In this document: one piece after another, positions 18,949-26,134 of the stretch
Numbering within the stretch: the stretch's first letter is position 1
Layout: each line of letters begins with the position of its first letter
Origin: Azospirillum sp. TSO22-1
GTDB lineage: Bacteria > Pseudomonadota > Alphaproteobacteria > Azospirillales > Azospirillaceae
Direction of reading: 5' to 3'
NCBI RefSeq assembly: GCF_003116015.1
Contig: NZ_LGQZ01000101.1
Span: 1 to 64,000 of the forward strand
DNA length: 64,000 nucleotides
Translations under genes and position numbers: made by a program
Notes under the pieces: generated by a model
Seen by the model: the letters and a program-made list of their open reading frames with translations, nothing else
The model's database searches: none
What the model was told of the DNA's origin: nothing

Positions 18949-19656
18949 TTAGAGCGCGCCGATCTGCTGGCTGAGCGCGGTCTGGAACAGGCGGATGTTG
19001 TCGATGGCGGCGTAGCTGTGCTCGCGCATCAGCGCCTCGGCGCGGCTGCTCTCGCCGTTGCGCAGCGCCTGGAAGATGGCCTCGTGCTGCTTCTGGGCGA
19101 GGTACAGCACGTCGAACTGCTTGCGCACCACCTCGGCGTCGGAGCGGTCGTCGAGGAACGCCTTGGCCGAGGCGAAGGGCACCTTGTCGTTGATCTGCAG
19201 CGCGTGCGTCAGCGCCTTGTTGGCCGAGCCGCCGACGATCAGGTCGTGGAAGCGGCCGTTGAGGTCGGTCCACACCACGCCGTCCTCGTCGGCGAGGTGC
19301 CCCTTGGCGAACAGCCCCGCGCCCTCCTCGACGCAGGCGCGCAGGTCGGATTCCAGGGCGGGCGTCAGGCCGGCACGGGCGAGGTCGTGCGCCGCCATGC
19401 CCTCCAGCAGGCCGCGCACGCGGATGGCGTCGACGATGTCCCTGAGCGTGAACTCGCGCACCACGAAGCCGCGGCGGTTGTCGGTCGGCACCACCAGCCC
19501 CTCGCGCGACAGGATGCCGAGCGCGTAGCGCACCGGCGTGCGCGACACGCCGAGCTGTTCGGCGATGGGGATCTCGGTGACGCGCTCTCCCGGGCGGAGC
19601 GCGCCGCTGACGATCATTTCGCGGAGCTTGAGGACGATCTGCTGGTGTCGGGACAT
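18949..19656 (-). CDS. GntR-family (FCD/FadR-type) regulator, VanR-like
   Basis: A 235-residue GntR regulator. The winged helix-turn-helix has ERVTEIPIAEQLGVSRTPVR (residues about 24-43) and the FCD effector domain follows from about residue 75, with metal-ligand-type Asp/His residues (DLNGRFHDLI). ATG at 19654-19656 shares one base with the amidohydrolase stop (TGATG). It is the last gene of the eight-gene corrinoid operon. Four ATTG-N4-CAAT-like sites lie near vanA and at the operon promoter, so it is probably a VanR-like repressor of both demethylation routes. Ligand, perhaps vanillate or a relative, is inferred. Confidence 0.88.
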   Translation of the reverse strand: MSRHQQIVLKLREMIVSGALRPGERVTEIPIAEQLGVSRTPVRYALGILSREGLVVPTDNRRGFVVREFTLRDIVDAIRVRGLLEGMAAHDLARAGLTPALESDLRACVEEGAGLFAKGHLADEDGVVWTDLNGRFHDLIVGGSANKALTHALQINDKVPFASAKAFLDDRSDAEVVRKQFDVLYLAQKQHEAIFQALRNGESSRAEALMREHSYAAIDNIRLFQTALSQQIGAL

Positions 19657-20831
19657 CAGCCGCAGTCTAGCCGGGCGGGCGCCACCTCGCCAGCCTCGCC
19701 GACGGCCAGCGGCATGCGCAGAGCCTCGGGGTTGCGGAACGGCGAGTCCTGCAGCAGCAGCAGGTCGGGCCGGGCGCCGGGCGCCAGGTCGTTGGCCGGC
19801 GCCCCCCACAACCGCCGGGGCAGCGAGGTCGCGGCGCGCAGCACCGCCTCCACCGGCAGGCCGCAGTCCAGCAGCACAATCATCTCCTCCATCAGGGCGC
19901 GGCCGTGCTCCACGCCGTGGCTGCCGGCGTCGGTGCCGCACAGCACCGGCACGCCCATCTGATGCGCCAGCGCCACGTGGTCGCGGTGCGAGCCCACGAT
20001 GCCGGCGATCACCGCGACGGTCTCCGGCGGCCAGCCGGCGAACTCCGGCCGGTCGCCCTGGAACGCCACCGGCGCGAAGGTCGGGACCCAGGCGGTGCCC
20101 TCGCCGGCCATGCGCTCCAGGATGGCGCGGGTCATGAAGAAGCCGTGCTCGACGGAGCCGATGCCGCCGGCCACCGCCACCTCCAGCCCGGCGAGGCCGC
20201 TGCAGTGCGCCAGCGTCGGCCGGCCGTGCGCGCGGGCGCGGCCGGTGATCAGGCGCAGCGCGTCGGCGTCGAACTGCGGCGTGCCGGGGACGCTCCCCGT
20301 GGCGAAGTCGATGATGCCGGTCAGCAGCACCTTCACGTCGTCGCCGCGCGCGGCGATCTCGTCCACCGCCGCCAGGATCTCCAGGTCGTCGGCCACCTCG
20401 CGCCCCATGAAGCCGCCGTAGCGGCCCGGGCGGCGCAGCGCCACGCCGCAGGAGCGCACCTGGATTCCCGGCTGGCCGCGCGTCTCGTCGCGCAGCTGGT
20501 GGTTGATGCCCCAGCGGTCGCCGACGTCGCGCACCAGCCCGATGCCGGCGGCGCGGGCTTGGCCCAGGCCGCGGTGCGCGGTGGCGAGCATGGCGTCGCG
20601 ATCCGCCTTCATCGCCGCGGCGCGCTCCTTGAGGTCGAGGACGCCGCCGTCGAGGAACAGGTGCGCGTGCGCCTCCACCAGCGACGGCATGGCGAAGGCG
20701 GCATCCGGCGGCGTGCCCGGTGCGGCCGGGTCGATGGCGCGCAGCACGGCGCCATCGAAGCGCAGGGCGTAGGGACCGCGGTCGTGGTGGCGCTCCCCGT
20801 CGAAGTACGATCCGACCACCAGAGTCGTCAT
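19656..20831 (-). CDS. Metal-dependent amidohydrolase (imidazolonepropionase-like)
   Basis: A 391-residue TIM-barrel amidohydrolase. It shows HxH in VEAHAHLFLDGG (residues about 54-56), a Lys in VKVLLTG that may be carbamylated, His in LAHCSG and VEHGFF, and Asp in CGTDAGSHG. These five metal/catalytic positions are intact, so it should be active. Family substrates include imidazolones, dipeptides and cyclic amides. It is coupled on both sides (5 bp after the methyltransferase stop, 1 nt overlap with the GntR gene). Its chemistry may therefore supply or finish the substrate of the corrinoid system. Which one is unknown. It is not LigI-like in sequence. Confidence 0.82.
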   Translation of the reverse strand: MTTLVVGSYFDGERHHDRGPYALRFDGAVLRAIDPAAPGTPPDAAFAMPSLVEAHAHLFLDGGVLDLKERAAAMKADRDAMLATAHRGLGQARAAGIGLVRDVGDRWGINHQLRDETRGQPGIQVRSCGVALRRPGRYGGFMGREVADDLEILAAVDEIAARGDDVKVLLTGIIDFATGSVPGTPQFDADALRLITGRARAHGRPTLAHCSGLAGLEVAVAGGIGSVEHGFFMTRAILERMAGEGTAWVPTFAPVAFQGDRPEFAGWPPETVAVIAGIVGSHRDHVALAHQMGVPVLCGTDAGSHGVEHGRALMEEMIVLLDCGLPVEAVLRAATSLPRRLWGAPANDLAPGARPDLLLLQDSPFRNPEALRMPLAVGEAGEVAPARLDCG

Positions 20832-20835
20832 GGGC

Positions 20836-21741
20836 TCAGGCCTTGTAGAACTTGCGCACGGCGCGCAGCGCGTTGCTGCCGCTCTGCTCCAGGAAGGCGC
20901 GGTAGGTGGCCAGCACGTGGTGGTCGTCCGGCAGCGGGTGGTAACCGCGCCAGGGCGTGCCGAGCACCGTGTCGAAGCCGTGCGGCGCCGCCAGGGTCAG
21001 GAAGGCGCATTCCAGGGAGTGTTTGAGGTCGGAGCCGTCGATGGCCTTCGCCGGCAGCTGCTGGCCGATGTTGGACAGCCCGCCCATCATGTGCACGCCT
21101 TTCAGCTCCGGGTCCTCGCCGATCAGCCGCACGGCGTCCAGCGTGGCGCGGTTGAGGCCGGCGGTGTCGGCGATGATGGCGCTGACCGACAGGTCGATGA
21201 ACACGTCGTCCATCGCCATGCCGTGCTCGCGCGCCAGGCGCAGCGCGCCGCGCTTGGCGGTGCCGGCGATCTCCTGCGCCGTCTTGTTGCCCTTGGCGAC
21301 GCCGTCCTCGACGCGCTCCGACGCCATGAGGATGACCTTGAAGGGGCCCAGCGCCGGGTAGAGATCCATCAGGTCCCAGCGATGCTCGGTGATCGAGTTG
21401 ACGATGGGAAGCGCCCCGTCCGCCTTCGCGCGGTCGTAGGTCTTCAGGCAGATTTCCTGCACCTGGGCGCTGGGGAAGTCGAAGGACAGCGGGACGCGCA
21501 CCACCGCCTGGATGGCGCGGATCACCTCGGCCATGAAATGCGGGTCGGTCAGCGCGCGGGCGCCGATGTTGACGTTCAGGTAGCGCGCCCCGGCCTCGGC
21601 CTGCTTCACAGCCAACGCCTGGAGGCCGGGCAGGTCCTCGGTGTCGAACAGCGCCTTGGTGCTCTTGAAGCCGGGGTTGATGCGCTCGCCGATGATGGTC
21701 AGGGCGAAGCCGTGGGCCTGATTCAAATGACTGGGGGTCAC
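20836..21741 (-). CDS. Methyltetrahydrofolate:corrinoid methyltransferase-like protein (pterin-binding fold)
   Basis: A 301-residue pterin-binding TIM barrel related to dihydropteroate synthase, AcsE/MeTr and the MtgA-type enzymes. ALTIIGERINPGFKS near the start is the typical GERIN(P) segment, followed by ARYLNVNIGARAL and LPIVNSITEH. Such proteins move methyl groups between a corrinoid protein and tetrahydrofolate, here presumably corrinoid to THF. The start is GTG at 21739-21741, forming a GTGA overlap with the upstream activator gene. Dihydropteroate synthase itself is less likely, because the surrounding operon encodes corrinoid partners. Confidence 0.85.
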   Translation of the reverse strand: MTPSHLNQAHGFALTIIGERINPGFKSTKALFDTEDLPGLQALAVKQAEAGARYLNVNIGARALTDPHFMAEVIRAIQAVVRVPLSFDFPSAQVQEICLKTYDRAKADGALPIVNSITEHRWDLMDLYPALGPFKVILMASERVEDGVAKGNKTAQEIAGTAKRGALRLAREHGMAMDDVFIDLSVSAIIADTAGLNRATLDAVRLIGEDPELKGVHMMGGLSNIGQQLPAKAIDGSDLKHSLECAFLTLAAPHGFDTVLGTPWRGYHPLPDDHHVLATYRAFLEQSGSNALRAVRKFYKA

Positions 21742-23603
21742 GAGGGGATCCTCCCGCTGAAGCCGATGTTGTTCAGGAAATTCTTCTGGAAGTCGGCGCG
21801 CGTGCTCAGCTCTACGTAGCGGCAGCGCGCCGCGAGGTCGCGGGCGCGGTCGCGGGCGTGGCGCGAGGCCAGCATGCGGCGCACACCCAGGCCGGCGGCG
21901 TTGCCGACCTGCACGAAGCGCTCCGCCGGCAGGTCGGGGAACAGGCCGACGCCGACGCCGCTCGCCACGTCGATGTAGGCGCCGAAGGCGCCGGCGATGA
22001 TGAAGCGGCCGATATCGTTCTCATGCAGACCAGCCTCGCGCAGCAGCAGCTCCACCCCGGTGCGGATCGCCGCCTTGGCGAGTTGCACGGCGCGCACGTC
22101 GTCCTGGGTGAACCGTACGCCGGGCGCCAGTTCGGCGGCCCGCTTGCCGTCCGCCTCGCGCACCAGCGGGTGACCGGCGGCCAGCCGGCCGCGCCCGTCC
22201 ACCGCGCCGACCGCGCGCAGCGTCGCCAGCGCGTCGAGCACGCCGGAACCGCACAGCCCGACCGGCTCCCGTCCGCCGATGACGCCGAGGACGAGGCCGT
22301 CGGCGCCGGCCGACACGCGCTCGATGGCGCCCTCGGCGGCGCGCATGCCGCAGGAGATGTTCCCGCCCTCCAGCGCCGGCCCGGACGGGCAGGAGGCCGA
22401 GAGGATCGCGCCGCGGTGGATCAACGAGATCTCGGTGTTGGTGCCGATGTCCATGACCAGCGCGGTGGCGTGCGCCGACCATTCGGATTCGGTGGCGAGC
22501 AGCGCGGTGACGTGGTCGCCGCCGACGAAGCCGCCGACGTTGGGCGCCAGATGCACCCAGGCGCCGGGCGCGACGGTGAGGCCCAGGTCGCGCGCCTTGA
22601 CGTCCACCGCGTCGCGCACCGCCGCGACGAACGGCGCGCGGCCGAGCTGGCGCACCGGCAGGCCCATCAGCAGGTGGTGCATGGCGGTGTTGGCGCACAC
22701 CGCGACGTCCACCACGTCCGACGGGTCAGCTTCGACGGCGCGGCAGAGGTCGTGCGCCAGCGCGTTGACCGCGTCGACGGCGCTGCGGCGCAGCTCCTCG
22801 GCGGCGTCGGGGTTGCGCACCGCGTGGTTGATGCGGCTGATCAGGTCGGCGCCCCAGGCGGTCTGCGGGTTCTCGATGCCGAGGCTGGCGAGGCGGACGC
22901 CGGTTCGCAGGTCGATCAGGAAGCCGGCGGCGTTGGTGGTGCCGAGGTCGATGGCGAGGCCGAGCGTGCGCGCCCCCACGGGGGCCACGCCGATCAGCTC
23001 GCCGCCGCGCAGCCGGGCGCGCAGCCGCCAGCCGCCGTGGCGCAGCACGCCGGGCAGGGCGCGGGCCGTCGCGATGTCCACCGCGCCGACGGGCAAGTCG
23101 AGGGCGCGGGCGAGGCGGTCGAGGTCCCCGGTGGTGTCGCTGAGCGTCGCCTCGGCGACGGCGATGTCGCGGTCGATGACGGCGGGGGCGAGGGGGAGGG
23201 TTTCCGCCGTGTCGGCGTTCGGCTCTGTGCGGACGACGGGGGCCAGCGAGCGCGGCGCCACCTCGATCTCGGCGTCGGTGTCCGGCATGGCTTGGCAGGC
23301 GCGCGCCCACTTGCGGTCCGGGCCGATGCGCACCGCGCAGGTGCCGCAGGTGCCGCGCCCACCGCAGGCCCCGACGATGCGCACGCCCGAGCGGCGCGCG
23401 GCGTGGAACACCGTCTCGCCGGGGCGGGCGGGGATGGCGCGGTCGAGCTGGGGGAAGTGCAGGGTGTAGGGCGTCGCATTGCCCCCACCCTCCCCATGCT
23501 GCGCATGGGTCCCCTCCCTCCCCCGCTGCGCAGGGGAGGGCGATCCCCCCTCCTCTGCGCCGCGGGGGAGGGGTCGGGGGTGGGGGCAAGTATCGTCACG
23601 CAT
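21738..23603 (-). CDS. ASKHA-type reductive activator of corrinoid proteins (RACo-like) with ferredoxin domain
   Basis: A 621-residue protein. After about 45 unusual residues comes a 2Fe-2S ferredoxin domain with GACGGRGTCGTCAVRIG and a fourth Cys in RACQAM. A linker and an actin-like ATPase follow (LAIDLGTTNAAG, LVMDIGTNTEISL, CPSGPALEGGNISCGMRAA, IIAGAFGAYIDVASG). RACo proteins use ATP and low-potential electrons to reduce inactive Co(II) corrinoid to Co(I). The only usable start is ATG at 23601-23603, overlapping the upstream stop by 8 nt. The first residues are translated from a family B palindromic repeat (CPHPRPLPRGAEEGGSPSPA), which relatives should lack. Confidence 0.88.
   Translation of the reverse strand: MRDDTCPHPRPLPRGAEEGGSPSPAQRGREGTHAQHGEGGGNATPYTLHFPQLDRAIPARPGETVFHAARRSGVRIVGACGGRGTCGTCAVRIGPDRKWARACQAMPDTDAEIEVAPRSLAPVVRTEPNADTAETLPLAPAVIDRDIAVAEATLSDTTGDLDRLARALDLPVGAVDIATARALPGVLRHGGWRLRARLRGGELIGVAPVGARTLGLAIDLGTTNAAGFLIDLRTGVRLASLGIENPQTAWGADLISRINHAVRNPDAAEELRRSAVDAVNALAHDLCRAVEADPSDVVDVAVCANTAMHHLLMGLPVRQLGRAPFVAAVRDAVDVKARDLGLTVAPGAWVHLAPNVGGFVGGDHVTALLATESEWSAHATALVMDIGTNTEISLIHRGAILSASCPSGPALEGGNISCGMRAAEGAIERVSAGADGLVLGVIGGREPVGLCGSGVLDALATLRAVGAVDGRGRLAAGHPLVREADGKRAAELAPGVRFTQDDVRAVQLAKAAIRTGVELLLREAGLHENDIGRFIIAGAFGAYIDVASGVGVGLFPDLPAERFVQVGNAAGLGVRRMLASRHARDRARDLAARCRYVELSTRADFQKNFLNNIGFSGRIPS
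23481..23587. repeat. Family B palindromic repeat lying inside the activator gene
   Basis: It has outer ends GCCCCCACCC and GGGTGGGGGC, with inner CCCTCCCCCGCTGCGCAGGG and CCCCTCCTC/GAGGGG-type hairpins. It matches the intergenic copies at 16521-16629 and 52917-53015. Here it falls between the activator start codon (23603) and its ferredoxin domain, in frame and without a stop codon. Confidence 0.8.
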
Positions 23604-24180
23604 CGGCCGTCTCCCGCATCCGGCAGCGCGGCGCCGTCGGGCAGTCGTCGCAGCGCGACCAGCGCGCCGGCGGCAGGTCGATGCCGACGCCCAGCACCAT
23701 CGACGCCGACTTCGCCGGGGAGAGCGCCAGCCCGTGCGTCACCGCCACGCCGATGCGCTCCGCCCCGGCCAGCCGTAGCACCGCCGGCTGCGCCTCCAGC
23801 GCCATCCCCGGATCGCCCGGCCGCAGCTCGCCGGCCATGCTCAGGCCCTGCCGGCGCGCCTCGGCCTGCATGCGGTCCTGCAGCCGGCGCACGGCGTCGC
23901 GCAGCTGTGCGTTGCCGTACGCGTCGAGCGCCAGCGCCAGCGACATCCGCCGCTCGGCGAACAGCGCCGACACCCGCCGTTCCAGCCGCGGGCCGATGGT
24001 GCAGACGCCGCAGGCTAGCGCGGTCAGCGTGCCGGACTCCGGCGTCAGGCGCGCCGTGTCCAGCGCCTCGCCGTGATCGAGCGGCACGAAGCGGTGGGCG
24101 AGGGCGACCTCGACCAGCCCCTCGCGCTCCGCCAGTTCCTCCGCCTCCCGCCGGAAGCGCTCCTGCACGGTGCCGGCCAT
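23596..24180 (-). CDS. Stand-alone protein related to the MetH activation domain
   Basis: A 194-residue protein. ACGVCTIGPRLERRVSALFA and SLALALDAYGNAQLRDAVRR, then GELRPGDPGMALEAQ and SPAKSASMVLGVGI, follow the order of the AdoMet-binding activation domain of B12-dependent methionine synthase. It ends with a C-x2-C-x5-C cluster (RCDDCPTAPRCRMR) that MetH lacks. The role may be corrinoid reactivation or an interaction with the activator. The start is 3 bp after the methyltransferase stop and the end overlaps the activator start. The metal or cluster function of the Cys motif is inferred. Confidence 0.72.
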   Translation of the reverse strand: MAGTVQERFRREAEELAEREGLVEVALAHRFVPLDHGEALDTARLTPESGTLTALACGVCTIGPRLERRVSALFAERRMSLALALDAYGNAQLRDAVRRLQDRMQAEARRQGLSMAGELRPGDPGMALEAQPAVLRLAGAERIGVAVTHGLALSPAKSASMVLGVGIDLPPARWSRCDDCPTAPRCRMRETADA

Positions 24181-24183
24181 GGC

Positions 24184-25449
24184 TCAGCCGCCGTATTTCC
24201 GCGCGGCGTCGAACATGGCGCGCACGTTCTCCACCGGCGTCTCGTCGGGAATGCCGAAGGCGCAGTCGAGGATGAGCTTGCCGCCCTTGTGGAAGACGTT
24301 CTCCGCCAGATGCCGCACGGCGGCGTCCACTTCGTCGGGGGTGCCGGTGGTCATCATCGACGGCGACAGGTTGCCGCGCAGCGCCACCACGTCGCCCAGC
24401 ACCTCGAAGGCGCGGACCATGTCGGTGCGCTCGAACCAGTAGATGCACTTGCCCGGGGGCACGTCGCGGATGATCTCCAGCCGCTTGGTGCAGTCGGCCT
24501 CCCACATCGGCATCGGGATCAGCCCGGCGTCGATCAGGCCGATCAGCATCCGGCGGAACGACGGCCACCAGAAGGTCTCGAACTGCTTGGGCGACATGAA
24601 GGCGTCGGGCGCCCAGTGCACCGGGATGAACACCACCGGGTTGCCGGACGCCTGCGCCCCCGCCACCGCGTGGCGCAGCAGGAAGACCGACGCCTTGTCC
24701 AGCAGTTCCAGCAGCTTGTCCTTGTTGCGGAACAGGTCCTTCATCATGCCGGTGGCGCCGCGGAAATAGTCGGCGATGAAGTCGTAGGGCGACACCGAGG
24801 TCGTGGTGTAGCTGACCGGGAAGCCCAGCGCCGCCATGCGCTGGGTGAACTGGGTATGGTGGGCGGCGAAGCGCTCGACCTCCTCGGCGGCCTTGATGAC
24901 CTTCTCCAGCGCGGCGCGGACGGAGGGCTTGGCGAAGGCGCGGATGCCGCCGATCAGGCGGAAATAGTGCAGGCCCGGCAGGCTCGGCAGGTCCTCGAAG
25001 CCCTCGAAGGCGCCGGCCACCCGCGGCAGGTACTTCTGCAGGTAGAAGCCGGTGGGATCGAAGAGGAACTCGTCGTATTCCTCCGGCTTCATGTATTCGC
25101 GGTCGACGTACTGGAAGGGCTGGTCGTCGCCCACCCCGTGGCCGGGCCAGTTCAGCTGCTTAAAGCCGATGGCCTCCAGCGCGTTGCCGGACGCGGTGGC
25201 GAGCACCAGCGGGCTGTGCACGTCGGGTTGGAACTCCAGCACCGCGCGCTCGGCGATCGCCTTGGTGCCCTCGTAGTCGTACATCAGCTGCTTGCACGAG
25301 ATGCCGGCGTACTTGGCCAGCCAGAAGGTCGGCTGCATGCCGATGGGCATGCGATCGGGCTGCCTGAGCGCCACGCAGTCCATGACGCGCTGCCAGCGCG
25401 CGTCGTACGCGGCCTTGGCCTCGGGAGTCTGCACGATCCCGCCGGTCAT
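24184..25449 (-). CDS. Uroporphyrinogen decarboxylase-family methyltransferase I (MtvB/MtaA/CmuA-like)
   Basis: A 421-residue TIM-barrel protein of the URO-D superfamily. Members in demethylase operons (for example MtvB of acetogens, MtaA and the CmuA N-domain) transfer methyl groups between a substrate or coenzyme and a corrinoid protein. It has RQPDRMPIGMQPTFW near the start, WPGHGVGDDQPFQYVDREYM, and a late KGGKLILDCAFGIPDETPVE segment like the heme-enzyme family's ending. Its ATGA start overlaps the corrinoid gene by 4 nt. It lacks a corrinoid domain of its own. The substrate is presumably a methoxylated aromatic, from the vanAB and ligAB neighbours; other methyl donors remain possible. 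Confidence 0.83.
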   Translation of the reverse strand: MTGGIVQTPEAKAAYDARWQRVMDCVALRQPDRMPIGMQPTFWLAKYAGISCKQLMYDYEGTKAIAERAVLEFQPDVHSPLVLATASGNALEAIGFKQLNWPGHGVGDDQPFQYVDREYMKPEEYDEFLFDPTGFYLQKYLPRVAGAFEGFEDLPSLPGLHYFRLIGGIRAFAKPSVRAALEKVIKAAEEVERFAAHHTQFTQRMAALGFPVSYTTTSVSPYDFIADYFRGATGMMKDLFRNKDKLLELLDKASVFLLRHAVAGAQASGNPVVFIPVHWAPDAFMSPKQFETFWWPSFRRMLIGLIDAGLIPMPMWEADCTKRLEIIRDVPPGKCIYWFERTDMVRAFEVLGDVVALRGNLSPSMMTTGTPDEVDAAVRHLAENVFHKGGKLILDCAFGIPDETPVENVRAMFDAARKYGG

Positions 25450-26108
25450 GCCGCCACCCCGACCCAGCGCTTGCACAGGGACACCGCGTCCACCGCGTTG
25501 GTGCCGAAGGCGTCGGCGCCGGTGTAGCTGCGCACCGTCTCGTCGATCTGGCCGCCGCCGATCATGATCTTGGCGCTCCCGCGCAGGCCGGCGCCGTCGA
25601 TGGCCGAGATCGTCTCCTTCATGGAGTCGAAGGCCAGCGTCAGGAAGCCGGACAGGCCGATGACGTCCGGCTTGTAGGCGTCGATCTCCTTGAGGAAGGT
25701 CTGCACCGGCACGTCGACGCCGATGTCCTTCACCTCGAAGCCGTTGATGTCCAGCATGAAGCTGACGATGTTCTTGCCGATGTCGTGCAGGTCGCCGTGC
25801 ACCGTGCCGATCAGCACGCGGCCGAGCTTCTTCGGCTCCTCGCCGGGAGCGTGCGTGATCAGCGGCTTGGCGATGGCGCCGATGGTCTCCAGCATCTCGC
25901 CGGCCAGGACCAGCTCGGGCAGGAAGTACTCGCCCTCCTCGAAGCGCTTGCCGACGATGTCCATGCCGGCGCGGCACAGCTCCAGCACCCGCAGCGGGTT
26001 GGCGCCCTCCTCCAGCAGCATGCGCTTGGCGAGGTCGATGGCGTCGTCCTCGTTCATGTCGGCCAGCCAGTCGACGAGCTGGCGCTCCTGCCCGGTCATC
26101 TCTTCCAT
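25446..26108 (-). CDS. Corrinoid (B12-binding) methyl-carrier protein
   Basis: A 220-residue corrinoid protein like MtaC/MtvC. An N-terminal helical cap domain (residues about 1-85) precedes a Rossmann-like B12 domain with the signature GTVHGDLHDIGKN (DxHxxG, His as lower cobalt ligand), GLSGFLTLAF and MIGGGQIDE. It would accept a methyl group from the URO-D-type methyltransferase and pass it to the pterin-binding methyltransferase. ATG at 26106-26108 has AGGA 8 nt upstream. The gene lies directly between MTHFR and the methyltransferase. Confidence 0.93.
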   Translation of the reverse strand: MEEMTGQERQLVDWLADMNEDDAIDLAKRMLLEEGANPLRVLELCRAGMDIVGKRFEEGEYFLPELVLAGEMLETIGAIAKPLITHAPGEEPKKLGRVLIGTVHGDLHDIGKNIVSFMLDINGFEVKDIGVDVPVQTFLKEIDAYKPDVIGLSGFLTLAFDSMKETISAIDGAGLRGSAKIMIGGGQIDETVRSYTGADAFGTNAVDAVSLCKRWVGVAA

Positions 26109-26134
26109 CGGCGTAGTCCTCCGTTCTTGGCCGC

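Noticed and set aside
19656..20831. Assignment of the amidohydrolase as LigI (2-pyrone-4,6-dicarboxylate hydrolase)
   Set aside because: It has the HxH...K...H...H...D layout and N-terminal beta-domain of imidazolonepropionase-like enzymes, and its length (391) is well above LigI (about 290-300).
20836..21741. Folate-biosynthetic dihydropteroate synthase
   Set aside because: The fold is shared, but the GERINP opening, the lack of folate-synthesis neighbours and the surrounding corrinoid genes favour a methyltransferase.
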